A DNA stretch of 64,000 nucleotides from Roseicyclus sediminis. Its GTDB lineage: Bacteria > Pseudomonadota > Alphaproteobacteria > Rhodobacterales > Rhodobacteraceae. Below are positions 30,639-40,388 of the stretch, piece after piece; position 1 is the first letter of the stretch; every line of letters starts with the position of its first letter. The stretch spans positions 124,001 to 188,000 of the forward strand of contig NZ_JAOPHT010000003.1 in the NCBI RefSeq assembly GCF_025515305.1. The letters are read 5' to 3'. The notes under the pieces are model-generated. The model had not been told where the DNA came from, ran no database searches, and saw only the letters and a list, made by a program, of their open reading frames with translations. The translations under genes and the position numbers were made by a program.

Positions 30639-31323
30639 GATCGTACTGGACACCGAGACCACCGGCCTCGACCCGTTCGATGGCCACCGGATCGTCGAGA
30701 TCGGGGCCGTCGAACTCTGGCATCAGGTGCCGACGGGGCGCACCTATCACCAGTATCTGAACCCCGAGCGCCCGATGCCGCAGGAGGCTTTCGACGTTCA
30801 CGGGTTGAGCGATGCGTTCCTCGCCGACAAGCCGCTGTTCTCTGCCATCGTGGGCGAGTTCATCGAATTCCTGGAGGATTCCAAGCTTGTGATTCACAAC
30901 GCAAGCTTCGACATGCGTTTCCTGAACGCGGAGCTTGAATGGGCCGGTCGGCCCACCTTGCCCTCCGACCGGGCCATCGACACGCTGGCCATCGCGCGGC
31001 GTCGCTTCCCTGGATCGCCCGCGTCCCTCGATGCGCTGTGCCGGCGCTTCGGCATCGACAATACGATGCGCCAGAAGCACGGCGCCCTGCTCGACTCCGA
31101 GATCCTGGCTGACGTTTATCTGGAGTTGATCGGCGGCAAGCAGCCCGATTTCCAGTTGGGCGTGGCCGACCACCGGAACGTTTCGGGGTCCACGGAACCT
31201 GCCTGGCGCCCACGTCCCCGGCCCGAGCGCCTTCCGACACGCATTACCGAAGCGGAGAAGGCGGCACACGCCGCCTTCGTCGAAGAGCTTGGGGCCGAAG
31301 CCGTCTGGACGCGCTACGACTAG
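30631..31323 (+). CDS. dnaQ: DNA polymerase III epsilon subunit (proofreading exonuclease)
   Basis: A 230-residue DEDDh exonuclease. Exo I is [20 protein letters not shown], Exo II includes [13 protein letters not shown], and Exo III is the [19 protein letters not shown] segment with the catalytic His. It overlaps coaE by 8 bases and converges with secB by 4. Its position beside the origin is typical of alphaproteobacteria. Confidence 0.96.
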   Translation: MREIVLDTETTGLDPFDGHRIVEIGAVELWHQVPTGRTYHQYLNPERPMPQEAFDVHGLSDAFLADKPLFSAIVGEFIEFLEDSKLVIHNASFDMRFLNAELEWAGRPTLPSDRAIDTLAIARRRFPGSPASLDALCRRFGIDNTMRQKHGALLDSEILADVYLELIGGKQPDFQLGVADHRNVSGSTEPAWRPRPRPERLPTRITEAEKAAHAAFVEELGAEAVWTRYD

Positions 31324-31838
31324 GCGTCGGCGACAGGCTTGGCCGCAACGCGCTGGGCCAGTTGCTGCCGGTAGAGCGCGAGGAAATCGATCTGGTCGAG
31401 ATTGAGCGGCGGGAAGCCCCCGTCCCGCGTCACGTCGGCCACGATCCGGCGCACCCAGGGGAACAGCATCCGAGGGCACTCGATCAGAAGATAGGGGTGA
31501 AGCTGCTGTTCCGGAACGTTTTCCACCCGGAAGACACCGCCGTATTCCAGCTCGAGCAGGAAGACCGTCTCGGGCGCATCGCCCTTCGTCTTGCTCTCGA
31601 TCTTCAGCTTCATGATGATGTCGTACTGCCCCTCGGCCTCGCGCTTGCGGGCGTCGAGGGCGACCTGGACCTGGATGTCGGGCTGAACGTTGGCCTGCAT
31701 CGCCTTCTGCGCGGCCACGTTCTCGAAGGACATGTCGCGGATGAACTGGCCCAGGACCTGCATCCGCGGCAACTCGGGCTGCGTGCCCTGCTGAGCGCCC
31801 GCCGCTTCGGGTTGGGTGCCACCGTTGGTATCGGACAT
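31320..31838 (-). CDS. secB: protein-export chaperone SecB
   Basis: A 172-residue tetrameric chaperone that keeps preproteins unfolded for SecA. The ATG at 31838 is chosen because GGAGAGAG lies just before it and homology begins near there; the frame opens 7 codons earlier. The core reads [20 protein letters not shown], then [15 protein letters not shown] and [29 protein letters not shown]. Confidence 0.96.
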   Translation of the reverse strand: MSDTNGGTQPEAAGAQQGTQPELPRMQVLGQFIRDMSFENVAAQKAMQANVQPDIQVQVALDARKREAEGQYDIIMKLKIESKTKGDAPETVFLLELEYGGVFRVENVPEQQLHPYLLIECPRMLFPWVRRIVADVTRDGGFPPLNLDQIDFLALYRQQLAQRVAAKPVADA

Positions 31839-31892
31839 CTCTCTCTCCGTGTTGTGCATCGGCGGTTCCTCTAGCAGCCCCGGCTCAAGGCC

Positions 31893-32381
31893 TCAATGGC
31901 GTGTCCAGCCCGAAGGCCCGTCCCGGGGCGGCGTTTCCTCTGTCTCGGCCTCGTATTCGCCTTCGATGATGTCGCCCCGCGCGGTCTGTGGCCCGGGCCC
32001 GCGCCAGTGCGGGCTGCCGCTCGTCACCGTCTGAACGTTGATCCGTTCCTTCAGCCGCCGCAGCAGGAAGGCCCGCACCGGCGGCACCAGAAGCGCAAAG
32101 CCCACGGCGTCGGTGAAAAAGCCGGGCGTCAGAAGCAGGGCGCCCGAAAACAGGATCATCGCGCCGTGTGCGAGGGGGTCGGTCGGGTCGTTCAGTTCCT
32201 CGAAACTCCGCCTGAGCCGCATCAGCGTCTGGCTTCCCTGCGAGCGGACAAGGAACGTGCCGGCCACCGCCGTTGCCACGACGATTGCCAGGGTCGGCCA
32301 GAGACCGATCAATCCGCCGACCTGGATGAAGAGGGCGATCTCGATCAGCGGAACGAGAAGGAACGCTAGGAATAGCCACAT
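31893..32381 (-). CDS. fxsA: FxsA family membrane protein
   Basis: A 162-residue inner membrane protein with several hydrophobic segments: MWLFLAFLLVPLIEIALFIQV, LWPTLAIVVATAVAGTFLV and GAMILFSGALLLTPGFFTDAVGFALLVPP. FxsA in E. coli modulates phage T7 exclusion; its normal role is unclear. The start at 32381 is chosen over the longer frame at 32450 because the conserved segment begins with MWLF. Confidence 0.88.
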   Translation of the reverse strand: MWLFLAFLLVPLIEIALFIQVGGLIGLWPTLAIVVATAVAGTFLVRSQGSQTLMRLRRSFEELNDPTDPLAHGAMILFSGALLLTPGFFTDAVGFALLVPPVRAFLLRRLKERINVQTVTSGSPHWRGPGPQTARGDIIEGEYEAETEETPPRDGPSGWTRH

Positions 32382-32532
32382 GGGTCGGATGCTCCGGTGT
32401 TGCGCGACGATGGGCGCCCCTGCCGCCTCTTGTCGCGTTCGTGGGGTCATGGACTTGATGGGTCCCCTCGCCTACATATGTCCCGTACAACCGACGATGT
32501 AAGTCCTTCCCTCCCCGCCCGAGGTTCCGCGC

Positions 32533-33192
32533 ATGAATTCATCCCTTCTGTCGCTCCTTGTCCTCGCAGGCATTGCGATCTTCCTGATCCTTCGCCTGCG
32601 CAGCGTGCTGGGCACGCGCGAAGGCTTCGAGAAACCGACCGTGCGGCCGGTTCCCTCGCGCGCCGACGCGCGCCGCGACTTCGAGGTGATCGAAGGCGGG
32701 CCGGATGACGACATCACCGACCATGTCGAGAACGACAGCGAGGCTGCCAAGGCGCTTGCCGCCATGAAGATGGCCGAGCGCGGCTTCAACGTGCGTGAGT
32801 TCCTGCAAGGTGCGCGCGGCGCATACGAGATGATCCTGATGGCGTTCGAGCGTGGTGACGTCGACACGCTGCGCACGTTCCTAGCCGATGATGTCATGGA
32901 GACCTTCGAAGGCGTGATCCGCGACCGCGAGGCGCAGGGTCTGTCCATCGACGCGGAATTCGTCGGTATCCGTGAACTTGCCCTGCAGAACGCGACCTTC
33001 GACCGCGCCACGAACGAGGCCGAGGTCACCGTGCGATTCGTCGCTGAACTGACGTCCGTCGTCCGCAATGCGGAGGGACAGATCGTCGAGGGCGACGCCA
33101 GCGAGATCAAGCGCCAGCGGGACGTCTGGACCTTCGCCCGCACCATGGGTAGCGACGATCCCAACTGGGTGCTGGTGGCGACCGACGGATGA
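32533..33192 (+). CDS. Tim44/TimA-like domain membrane-associated protein
   Basis: A 219-residue protein with one N-terminal membrane anchor (SLLSLLVLAGIAIFLILRL) and a C-terminal Tim44-like domain (FNVREFLQGARGAYEMILMAFERGDVDTLRTFLADDVMETF; VRFVAELTSVVRNAEG). The family includes the mitochondrial import component Tim44 and bacterial proteins of uncertain role. It stands next to secB in the usual alphaproteobacterial order and lies 3 bases before mltA. Confidence 0.88.
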   Translation: MNSSLLSLLVLAGIAIFLILRLRSVLGTREGFEKPTVRPVPSRADARRDFEVIEGGPDDDITDHVENDSEAAKALAAMKMAERGFNVREFLQGARGAYEMILMAFERGDVDTLRTFLADDVMETFEGVIRDREAQGLSIDAEFVGIRELALQNATFDRATNEAEVTVRFVAELTSVVRNAEGQIVEGDASEIKRQRDVWTFARTMGSDDPNWVLVATDG

Positions 33193-33195
33193 CCG

Positions 33196-34248
33196 ATGCG
33201 GGGCGCGCGCAGCTTCGCCATCGCGGCGCTCGCGTCGCTGTCGCTGACCTTCATGCCTCCTGTCCTGACTGAGGCCGTGGCCGAGACCTCCGCACAACTC
33301 CTCGATTTCGCCGATCTGGACGGATGGGACGCGGACGACCACGCCGCGGCCCTGTCCGTTTTCCGCAACACCTGCGGCGACCTTGACGAGACGGACTGGC
33401 AGGGGCTCTGCGCGATCGCGGCGACCGCGCCCGACGCACGCACCTTCTTCGAGCTGTTCTTTCGTCCGGTCCTGATCGGCGGCGACCAGACCGCGCTGTT
33501 CACGGGTTATTTCGAGCCCGAACTCGACGGATCCCGCACCAGGACGTCGCGGTTCCGATATCCCGTCTACCGTGTCCCTCCCGAACTTGGCGAAGGGCAG
33601 CAATGGCTCAGTCGCGCCGAGATCGAGACGACAGGCGTTCTGGAGGGTCGAGGCCTCGAAATCGCCTGGGTCGATGACGCAGTGGAGTTGTTCTTCCTCC
33701 AGATCCAGGGATCGGGTCGCATACGCCTGACCGACGGAAGCGTGATCCGCGTGGGCTATGGCGGACGGAACGGGCACGCGTACCGGTCTGTCGGGCAGGA
33801 GATGGTGCGCCGGGGCATCTACGCCCCGCACCAGGTCTCGGCACAGGTCATCGCAAGCTGGGTGCGCCGGAACCCCATGGCGGGGCGGCAGTTGCTGCAC
33901 CACAATCCTTCGTACATCTTCTTTCGCGAAGTCGATATCGCGGACCCCGAAACAGGACCGCTTGGGGCGATGAACCGGTCCATCACGCCGCTGCGGACCA
34001 TAGCCGTCGACCCGACCTACACGCCGCTGGGCGCGCCGGTCTGGATCGAGAAGGCCGGCGACGCACCGATGCACCGCCTGATGATCGCGCAGGATACCGG
34101 CGGCGCGATCCGTGGGGCACAGCGCGCCGACATCTTCTTCGGCTTCGGCGATGCGGCGGGCGAGGCCGCGGGGACGGTCCGCGATCCGGGCCGAATGGTC
34201 GTTCTTCTGCCGATCGAGCGCGCGCACCAGGCCGTTCCGGACGCCTGA
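33196..34248 (+). CDS. mltA: membrane-bound lytic murein transglycosylase A
   Basis: A 350-residue exported enzyme; residues 1-30 form a signal peptide (SFAIAALASLSLTFMPPVLTEAVAE). Unlike the E. coli lipoprotein it has no lipobox cysteine, so it may be soluble in the periplasm. The MltA barrel (FTGYFEPELDGS, EIAWVDDAVELFFLQIQGSG) and the 3D domain (VDPTYTPLGAPVWIE, RLMIAQDTGGAIRGAQRADIFFG) with catalytic Asp residues are intact. Confidence 0.93.
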   Translation: MRGARSFAIAALASLSLTFMPPVLTEAVAETSAQLLDFADLDGWDADDHAAALSVFRNTCGDLDETDWQGLCAIAATAPDARTFFELFFRPVLIGGDQTALFTGYFEPELDGSRTRTSRFRYPVYRVPPELGEGQQWLSRAEIETTGVLEGRGLEIAWVDDAVELFFLQIQGSGRIRLTDGSVIRVGYGGRNGHAYRSVGQEMVRRGIYAPHQVSAQVIASWVRRNPMAGRQLLHHNPSYIFFREVDIADPETGPLGAMNRSITPLRTIAVDPTYTPLGAPVWIEKAGDAPMHRLMIAQDTGGAIRGAQRADIFFGFGDAAGEAAGTVRDPGRMVVLLPIERAHQAVPDA

Positions 34249-34252
34249 GCGG

Positions 34253-34843
34253 ATGGGACGCCGCAAGAAAGGTCTCAGCCCCGAGGACCGCGACCTCTGG
34301 GACCGGGTGAAACGCACCGCCCGCCCGCTCGAGCCGCATCGCGCGGTCAAGCCGGCGAAGCCTTCGGTCACGAAGGCACCGCCCGAGAAAACACCCGAGT
34401 CACAAGATCTTCCGCCGATGAAGCCCTTCCGTCTCGGCGAGACGGCGATGCCGGTTCAGCGCAATCAGCCGGAGCGCCCCCACCACGCTCCGCCCCGGAT
34501 GCAGGCCAACACGCACCGCAAGATGGTCCGTGGCAAACTGAAGCCCGAGGCGCGGATCGACCTGCACGGCATGACACTTTCGGATGCGCATCCGGCGCTG
34601 ATCGGTTTCGTCTCGGGTGCCTGGGACAGGGGTCTGCGGCTAGTCCTCGTCATCACCGGGAAGGGGCGGGGCGGCTTCGAAGACGATGGCCCCGTTCCCG
34701 TCCGGCGCGGCGTGTTGCGGCGGCAGGTGCCCCACTGGCTGACGGCACCTCCCCTCGGCGCGATGGTGCTCGACATCACCGAGGCGCATCAGCGCCATGG
34801 CGGCGAGGGGGCGTTCTACGTCTACCTCAGGCGGCGGCGCTAA
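34253..34843 (+). CDS. Smr/MutS2 C-terminal domain protein
   Basis: A 196-residue protein with a variable, basic and proline-rich N-terminal half and a C-terminal Smr domain: [53 protein letters not shown]. Smr domains of this type are predicted nicking or RNA-cleaving endonucleases; the LDLHG and TGKG motifs are conserved here. It follows mltA by 4 bases and ends overlapping hslU. Confidence 0.88.
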   Translation: MGRRKKGLSPEDRDLWDRVKRTARPLEPHRAVKPAKPSVTKAPPEKTPESQDLPPMKPFRLGETAMPVQRNQPERPHHAPPRMQANTHRKMVRGKLKPEARIDLHGMTLSDAHPALIGFVSGAWDRGLRLVLVITGKGRGGFEDDGPVPVRRGVLRRQVPHWLTAPPLGAMVLDITEAHQRHGGEGAFYVYLRRRR

Positions 34844-36150
34844 AGTACATAGCGGCTGAGGTCCGCGCTCCTCGTTAGTTCACCGAGGTTCTTTTCCACG
34901 AAATCCGCATCCACCGTGACCGTTTCGCCCGTGCGGTCGGGCGCGGTGAAGCTGAGTTCCTCGAACACGCGCTCCATCACGGTATAGAGCCGCCGCGCGC
35001 CGATATTCTCCACCGACTGGTTCACGTCCGCCGCGATCTTGGCCAGCGCGGCGATCCCGTCCTGCGTGAAGCTGACGGTCACCTCCTCGGTCGCCATGAG
35101 CGCGGTGTATTGCAGGGTCAGCGCGTTGTCCGTCTCGGTCAGGATGCGCACGAAGTCCTCTTCCGTCAGCGCGCGGAGGTTCACGCGGATCGGCAGGCGA
35201 CCCTGAAGTTCGGGCAGCAGGTCCGAGGGCTTGGCGATATGGAAGGCGCCCGACGCGATGAACAGGATATGGTCGGTCTTGACCGGCCCGTGCTTCGTCG
35301 AAACCGTCGTTCCCTCGATCAGCGGAAGAAGATCGCGCTGCACGCCCTCGCGGCTCACGTCGCCGCCGCGCACGTCCTGCCGGGTCGCGACCTTGTCGAT
35401 CTCGTCGATGAAGACGATGCCGTTCTGCTCGACCGCGCGCACGGCCTCCTTCGTGACCATCTCGGGGTCGAGAAGGTTGTCGGCTTCTTCCTGCAGCAGA
35501 ACCTCATAGCTGGCCGCGACGCTCATCCGGCGCTTCACCTTCCGCTGGCCGAAGGCCTTCCCGAAGATGTCGCCGAGATTCATCATGCCGCCGCCCATCC
35601 CCGGGGGCTGTCCGGGGATCTCGAACCCCTGCATCGGGTTGGAGTTGTCCGCCACCTCCAGCTCGATGATCGTGTCGTCGAGCTCGCCCGAGCGCAGCTT
35701 CTTGCGGAACATCTCGCGCGTCTGTTCGCGCGCGCCTTCGCCCGCCAGCGCCTCGATCACCCGCTCCTCGGCTGCGGAATGGGCCTTGGCCTTCACCTCC
35801 TCACGCAGGTTCTCGCGGACCATGACCTGCGCCGCGTCCACGAGGTCACGGATGATCTGCTCGACGTCGCGGCCGACATAGCCGACCTCGGTGTATTTCG
35901 TCGCCTCCACCTTGATGAAAGGGGCCTTGGCAAGCTTCGCCAGGCGGCGGCTGATCTCGGTCTTGCCCACGCCGGTCGGCCCGATCATCAGGATGTTCTT
36001 CGGATAGACCTCCTCGCGCAGGTCGTCGCCCAGCTGCTTGCGCCGCCAACGGTTCCTGAGCGCCACGGCCACGGCGCGCTTGGCGTCCTTCTGCCCGATG
36101 ATGAAGCGGTCGAGCTCCGAGACGATTTCGCGGGGGGTGAGGTCGGTCAA
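34840..36150 (-). CDS. hslU: ATP-dependent protease ATPase subunit HslU
   Basis: A 436-residue AAA+ unfoldase for HslV. It begins [33 protein letters not shown]; Walker A is [13 protein letters not shown] and Walker [11 protein letters not shown]. The C-terminal LSRYVL tail activates HslV. The start is a TTG at 36150 overlapping the preceding stop (TTGA), so its translation is probably coupled to the upstream membrane protein gene rather than directly to hslV. Confidence 0.96.
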   Translation of the reverse strand: MTDLTPREIVSELDRFIIGQKDAKRAVAVALRNRWRRKQLGDDLREEVYPKNILMIGPTGVGKTEISRRLAKLAKAPFIKVEATKYTEVGYVGRDVEQIIRDLVDAAQVMVRENLREEVKAKAHSAAEERVIEALAGEGAREQTREMFRKKLRSGELDDTIIELEVADNSNPMQGFEIPGQPPGMGGGMMNLGDIFGKAFGQRKVKRRMSVAASYEVLLQEEADNLLDPEMVTKEAVRAVEQNGIVFIDEIDKVATRQDVRGGDVSREGVQRDLLPLIEGTTVSTKHGPVKTDHILFIASGAFHIAKPSDLLPELQGRLPIRVNLRALTEEDFVRILTETDNALTLQYTALMATEEVTVSFTQDGIAALAKIAADVNQSVENIGARRLYTVMERVFEELSFTAPDRTGETVTVDADFVEKNLGELTRSADLSRYVL

Positions 36151-37226
36151 GCTGAAGTTTCCCTTGTCAGAAGGTCATAGGGCGGCAGACGGTCCTTGCC
36201 CGGAAAAGCGGGCAGGCGGCGCATGACGACGCGGCGCAGCGCCTCCCACTGGGCGCCGAGCAGGACAAGGCCCGCACCGAGCATCAGGATGATGAAGAAG
36301 GCCTGCCCCTCCGCGACGGTGACGGCCAGCGCCACCACGTAACCGACGCCCGAGACGAGGAAGGACCTGCGGTCGATCACCACCGCGACGACCGCCATCA
36401 ACGCGATGAAGGCCGCCAGAAGGGTCAGCGCCGGTATCGTGTTCGCCTCGAAAAGCGTCAGCGCGATCGTGTTCACGATCGCCGGCGCCGCGATGACGTG
36501 CAGCCAGAAGCCCGAAGCGGCCCGGCGGGTCACGCGATGCGGGTCCGACATGTCGAAGGCCATCGCGACGACAAGGCAGACGGATCCCAGCACGATGGTC
36601 ACGATGGCGAAGGGTCCCCCCGCACTGAGGAGGAAGACGTCGCGAATGTCGTCGGGAAACGTGCCGCCCAGCGTGGCGAGGCCAAAAGCCGTGAGGAAAA
36701 CCGAGACGGCAATGAGCGCAACGGTGAACGGAACGCGGAACATGGCATAGAACACGCACAGGAGCGCGGCGGACATGCCCGCGCCGGCCGTCATCGACTG
36801 GGGCGTGTTCAGGTCGAGGGCGGCGGAAACCGAAAGGCCGAACTGAAACGCCAGGAGGCCAAACCCCATCGACAGCGCGATGGACGGCGCGACCATGCGG
36901 CGCGTCAGGGTGAAGTAACGGGCCAGCGCGACGACGGCGCCCATGCCGATCACCGCGTAGAGCATTCCAAGGATATAGCCGCTGGTCGTGCCGAACACCG
37001 TGATCCCGGTGATCCCGGCATAGCCGAGATAGAGGATCGTCAGGCCGACGACGATGAAGATCTCGTTGAACCCCTTGAACAATTCGAAGGGTTCATCGAG
37101 TCCGGACAGGTGCGCACGGACCCCCGCGCGCTTCTCCGACAACACGATGAGCGAGGCCGCCTGTGCCTCGCTCAAGGTGCCCGAGGCGACCGCCGCGCGC
37201 ACGTCGTCGCGGGTGATCCCCGTCAT
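36147..37226 (-). CDS. polytopic membrane protein of unknown function between hslV and hslU
   Basis: A 359-residue protein. After about 50 soluble residues ([21 protein letters not shown]) come about ten hydrophobic segments, for example [57 protein letters not shown] and [20 protein letters not shown]. The helical N-terminal part followed by many helices recalls DUF2157-like proteins, but I cannot assign a family. It overlaps hslV (ATGA) and hslU (TTGA) by 4 bases each, so all three should be made together. A link with membrane protein turnover or heat shock is inference only. Confidence 0.75.
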   Translation of the reverse strand: MTGITRDDVRAAVASGTLSEAQAASLIVLSEKRAGVRAHLSGLDEPFELFKGFNEIFIVVGLTILYLGYAGITGITVFGTTSGYILGMLYAVIGMGAVVALARYFTLTRRMVAPSIALSMGFGLLAFQFGLSVSAALDLNTPQSMTAGAGMSAALLCVFYAMFRVPFTVALIAVSVFLTAFGLATLGGTFPDDIRDVFLLSAGGPFAIVTIVLGSVCLVVAMAFDMSDPHRVTRRAASGFWLHVIAAPAIVNTIALTLFEANTIPALTLLAAFIALMAVVAVVIDRRSFLVSGVGYVVALAVTVAEGQAFFIILMLGAGLVLLGAQWEALRRVVMRRLPAFPGKDRLPPYDLLTRETSA

Positions 37227-37780
37227 CCGCCGATCCGCTCCACCGTCAGGTTGCCGTTGGTGTAGACGCAGATGTCCGCCGCGATGCCCATGGCCTTGCG
37301 CGCGATGGTCTCGGCATCCTCAGGCCCGTCGATCATCGCCCGCGCCGCGGCCAGCGCGTAGTTGCCGCCCGAGCCGATGGCGGCGATCCCGTGTTCGGGT
37401 TCCAGAACGTCGCCGGCGCCGGTGATGACATACAGCTCCTGCCCGTCGGTCACGATCAGCATGGCTTCGAGCTTCTGCAGGTACTTGTCGGTCCGCCAGT
37501 CCTTCGCAAGCTCGACGCAGCCGCGCTGAAGCTGGCCCGGCGTCGCCTCCAGCTTCTTCTCCAGCCGCTCAAGCAGGGCGAAGGCGTCGGCGGTGGATCC
37601 GGCGAAGCCCGCCACGATGTCATGCCCGCCCGGGGAAAGGCGGCGCACCTTTCGGGCGGTGCCCTTGATCACGGTCTGGCCGAGGCTCACCTGCCCGTCG
37701 CCCGCGACGACGACCTCGCCGCCTTTCCTGACGCCGATGATCGTGGTTCCGTGCCAGCCGGGGAAATCGTTGTCTGCCAT
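37223..37780 (-). CDS. hslV: ATP-dependent protease peptidase subunit HslV
   Basis: A 185-residue proteasome-type peptidase. The ATG at 37780, preceded by GGAGG, gives [11 protein letters not shown] then [23 protein letters not shown]; the first Thr after the 11-residue propeptide is the expected catalytic N-terminal nucleophile after processing. The frame is open further upstream but that stretch overlaps the divergent nitrile hydratase gene and is not coding. Confidence 0.95.
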   Translation of the reverse strand: MADNDFPGWHGTTIIGVRKGGEVVVAGDGQVSLGQTVIKGTARKVRRLSPGGHDIVAGFAGSTADAFALLERLEKKLEATPGQLQRGCVELAKDWRTDKYLQKLEAMLIVTDGQELYVITGAGDVLEPEHGIAAIGSGGNYALAAARAMIDGPEDAETIARKAMGIAADICVYTNGNLTVERIGG

Positions 37781-37800
37781 GGGGCCTCCGTCGTTCGGGC

Positions 37801-37831
37801 CTATATGGATGCCTCCGGCCTTTCCCGCAAG
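37801..37831 (-). promoter_or_regulatory. possible RpoH promoter of the hslV operon
   Basis: On the minus strand CTTG (positions 37831-37828) is followed after 19 bases by CCATATAG (37808-37801), resembling a sigma-32 -35/-10 pair. It lies about 20 bases before hslV, a known heat-shock gene. The -10 fits the E. coli form better than the alphaproteobacterial one. Confidence 0.4.
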
Positions 37832-37897
37832 TTTGGCGGGACGCGGCTTGGAAAGACGCGGCATTGGGCCGATAGTGGGGAAAAGCGGGACCTGACG

Positions 37898-38509
37898 ATG
37901 CACGACCACCACGACCACGACCATGACAACGAGTTGGACGAGATGACAGCGCGCGTCCGTGCGCTGGAAACGATCCTCGTCGGAAAGGGCCTGGTGGACC
38001 CCGCCGCCGTCGACGCGATCATCGACACCTACGAGCACGATGTCGGCCCCCGGAACGGCGCCGCCGTCGTGGCGCGCGCATGGACCGATCCCGACTTCGC
38101 GGACTGGCTGAGGAAGGACGCCACGGCCGCCATTTCCTCGATGGGGTTCGTCGGGCGGCAGGGCGAGCACATGGTCGCCGTGTTCAACTCGGCCGGCGAA
38201 CACAACCTCGTCGTCTGCACGCTCTGCTCCTGCTACCCGTGGCCGGTGCTGGGCCTGCCGCCGGCCTGGTACAAGTCGCCCGATTACCGCGCGCGGGCCG
38301 TCCGCGAACCCCGCGCCGTCCTGTCCGAATTCGGCGTGACGCTGCCCGAGACGACGCGCATCCATGTCTGGGATTCCACGGCCGAGATCCGCTATCTGGT
38401 CATCCCCGAACGGCCGCCGGGCACCGACGCCCTCGACGCGGGTGCGCTTGCGGACCTGGTGACGCGGGACAGCATGATCGGCTGCGATCTTCTGCGGGCG
38501 CCTGCGTGA
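37898..38509 (+). CDS. nthA: nitrile hydratase alpha subunit, cobalt type
   Basis: A 203-residue alpha subunit of the enzyme that hydrates nitriles to amides. The metal-binding claw is C107-T-L-C110-S111-C112; threonine after the first cysteine indicates the non-corrin cobalt form (iron enzymes have serine). The N-terminus is unusually rich in His and Asp ([14 protein letters not shown]). The ATG at 37898 is the start that includes this segment. nthB overlaps its stop (GTGA). No amidase or transporter follows. Confidence 0.95.
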   Translation: MHDHHDHDHDNELDEMTARVRALETILVGKGLVDPAAVDAIIDTYEHDVGPRNGAAVVARAWTDPDFADWLRKDATAAISSMGFVGRQGEHMVAVFNSAGEHNLVVCTLCSCYPWPVLGLPPAWYKSPDYRARAVREPRAVLSEFGVTLPETTRIHVWDSTAEIRYLVIPERPPGTDALDAGALADLVTRDSMIGCDLLRAPA

Positions 38510-39162
38510 ACGGCCCGCAGGATATCGGTGGCCGCCACGGCTTCGGTGCGGTGATCCCCGAGGATGAGAGCGTCCGATTCCACGCCGAGTGGGAAAAGAG
38601 GGTGCTTGGCGTCACGCTGGCCGCGGGCGCGCTGGGCTACTGGAACATCGACGCCTCGCGCCACGCCCGCGAAAGCCTGTCGCCTGCGATCTACTACAAC
38701 GCCAGCTACTACGAGATCTGGCTGCGCGCGCTGGAAATCCTGCTCGAGCGGGCAGGGGAGGTCTCGGCGGACGAGCTGCGTGCGGGGCAGGCACAGGCGC
38801 CGGGCCAGCGGGTCGACAGGTGCCTGAAGCCGGACGCAGTTGCGGCCGTTCTGGCGAAGGGCGGCCCGACCGCGCGCCCCGGCCCCGCGCCCCGGTTCCG
38901 CGTGGGCGACCGCGTCCGCACCCGCAACCACCAGCCGAAGGGTCACACGCGCCTGCCCGGCTACGCCCGCGGCCATGTCGGCGTGGTCACGCTGCTGCAC
39001 GGAAGCCATGTCTACCCCGACACGAACGCGCATTTCGAAGGCGAGCGGCCATGCCCTCTCTATACCGTCCGGTTCGATGCGGTGGAGCTGTTCGGCGAGG
39101 ACGCGGACCCGACCCTTTCCGTCAGCATCGACGCATGGGAGCCCTACCTTGAACAAGCCTGA
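38506..39162 (+). CDS. nthB: nitrile hydratase beta subunit
   Basis: A 218-residue beta subunit starting at a GTG that overlaps the alpha stop. It begins [20 protein letters not shown], has [19 protein letters not shown] in the middle and ends with the SH3-like barrel [29 protein letters not shown]. It forms the alpha-beta active site and supplies conserved arginines near the cobalt. Confidence 0.94.
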   Translation: MNGPQDIGGRHGFGAVIPEDESVRFHAEWEKRVLGVTLAAGALGYWNIDASRHARESLSPAIYYNASYYEIWLRALEILLERAGEVSADELRAGQAQAPGQRVDRCLKPDAVAAVLAKGGPTARPGPAPRFRVGDRVRTRNHQPKGHTRLPGYARGHVGVVTLLHGSHVYPDTNAHFEGERPCPLYTVRFDAVELFGEDADPTLSVSIDAWEPYLEQA

Positions 39163-39448
39163 AGCCCCCTTCGAGGAGCCTTGGCAGGCCCAGCTCTTCG
39201 CGCTGACCGTCGCGTTGAACGAGGCCGGGCGGTTCTCGTGGCCCGAATGGGCCGAGGTCTTCGGCCCGCGTGTGCAGGGCGCGGGCGCGGATCATTACTG
39301 GGAAATCTGGTCCGAGGCGCTGGTGGCCTTGCTCGAGGCGAAGGGCATAGCCGATGCCGTCGAGGTCCTGGCCCTGACGGCGCGCTGGCAGGACGCCGCG
39401 CGCGCGACCCCGCACGGCAAACCGATCATCCTGTCGGCGGCGGACTAG
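39149..39448 (+). CDS. nitrile hydratase accessory/activator protein
   Basis: A 99-residue protein starting at a TTG 14 bases inside the end of nthB. EEPWQAQLFALTVALNEAGRFSWPEWAEVFG and DHYWEIWSEALVALLEAKG resemble the N-terminal half of beta subunits, as in the small chaperones that mature cobalt-type enzymes by subunit exchange. It is third in the operon and converges with crtC. Confidence 0.85.
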   Translation: MNKPEAPFEEPWQAQLFALTVALNEAGRFSWPEWAEVFGPRVQGAGADHYWEIWSEALVALLEAKGIADAVEVLALTARWQDAARATPHGKPIILSAAD

Positions 39449-39449
39449 C

Positions 39450-40388
39450 TCAGAGCCACCCCGGCCAGCCCCGGCGTCGCGGCACCCGGACGGCGAGCAT
39501 CGGCATCAGCCACGGGCCGCGGAAACGGTTGAGGTCCAGCGCCTCGTGGACGCCGACCGTCTCTTCCCCGTTGATCTTCGTCATCACGGCGGAGCGGTTG
39601 TAGAACGGCGCGTCCAGCATCGCCTTGACCTGACGGGGGCTGTATCCTGCGTCGGCCCGCGTCTCGCGACGAACCATCCAGCCGGGGCGTTTCAGCCGGG
39701 CCTTGGGCGGCTGCTCGATGGGCCGGATGCTGCCATCCTCTGCGAAACCGACCGCGACCGAAAGCTCGGTGCCGTCGCGTCGCGTCGCGTCGTAGAAACA
39801 GGCGGCCCCGTCCCGGAGCGGAAAGCGACCCCAGGTCCAGTAGTCGAAATCCGCCTCCAGGGCGCGGATGCCGAAATTCGCGTCGAAATAACCGTGGCCG
39901 CGCCAGGTCCAGCCGGGGCGGTTCAGTTCCACCACGATGTCCGCCTTGGGCGCGAAGGGCCGCCAGACATGGCCGCCGTCATCGGTCAGCGGCAGTTCCA
40001 CCTCGGTCAGCGCGGCCGGGATCACCGTCACCGTGCCTGTCAGGCGCTGGGCGTGGGGCGTCGAAATCTCCTCGATCTCGATCACCAGGCGGTCGCCGTC
40101 CCAGACCATCGCCGAAGGGCCGATCTGCAGCCTGTCCCGTGAAAGCCCCAGCGCCTCCTGCCCCCGGTCCGTCATGGTCCAGCGCCCGCCGCGCCCGTAG
40201 GTGACGACGTTCAGGCAGCAATGGTTCGCGGGGTTCCTGCGTCCGCTCCAGCGGTACCAGGGCGAGAAGACCGAGCCTATGAAACCGATGATCGAGATGG
40301 CGCGCTCGCCATCGTCCGAGATGCCGTCGACATACCACCAGGCGTAGCCGTCCGGGGGGACGTCGATGTCGAAGCAAGGTCGCTCACG
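39450..40388 (-). CDS. crtC: acyclic carotenoid 1,2-hydratase CrtC (start codon not resolvable)
   Basis: About 310 residues of CrtC (hydroxyneurosporene synthase), which adds water to the psi end of neurosporene or lycopene. Family-typical sequence begins CFDIDVPPDGYAWWYVDGIS, then FIGSVFSPWYRWSGR and ANHCCLNV, later GYFDANFGIRALEADFDYWTWGRF. No ATG, GTG or TTG exists in this frame between 40176 and 40666, although homology begins at about 40376. A GTG at 40387 lies in the crtD frame, one base off. So either a one-base indel, an unusual start, or frameshifting is involved; the 5' boundary given is approximate. It overlaps the tail of crtD by about 100 bases. Confidence 0.8.
   Translation of the reverse strand, partial: RERPCFDIDVPPDGYAWWYVDGISDDGERAISIIGFIGSVFSPWYRWSGRRNPANHCCLNVVTYGRGGRWTMTDRGQEALGLSRDRLQIGPSAMVWDGDRLVIEIEEISTPHAQRLTGTVTVIPAALTEVELPLTDDGGHVWRPFAPKADIVVELNRPGWTWRGHGYFDANFGIRALEADFDYWTWGRFPLRDGAACFYDATRRDGTELSVAVGFAEDGSIRPIEQPPKARLKRPGWMVRRETRADAGYSPRQVKAMLDAPFYNRSAVMTKINGEETVGVHEALDLNRFRGPWLMPMLAVRVPRRRGWPGWL

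Noticed and set aside
37781-38365. Upstream extension of hslV
   Set aside because: Overlaps the divergent nitrile hydratase alpha gene; HslV homology and a ribosome site fix the start at 37780.
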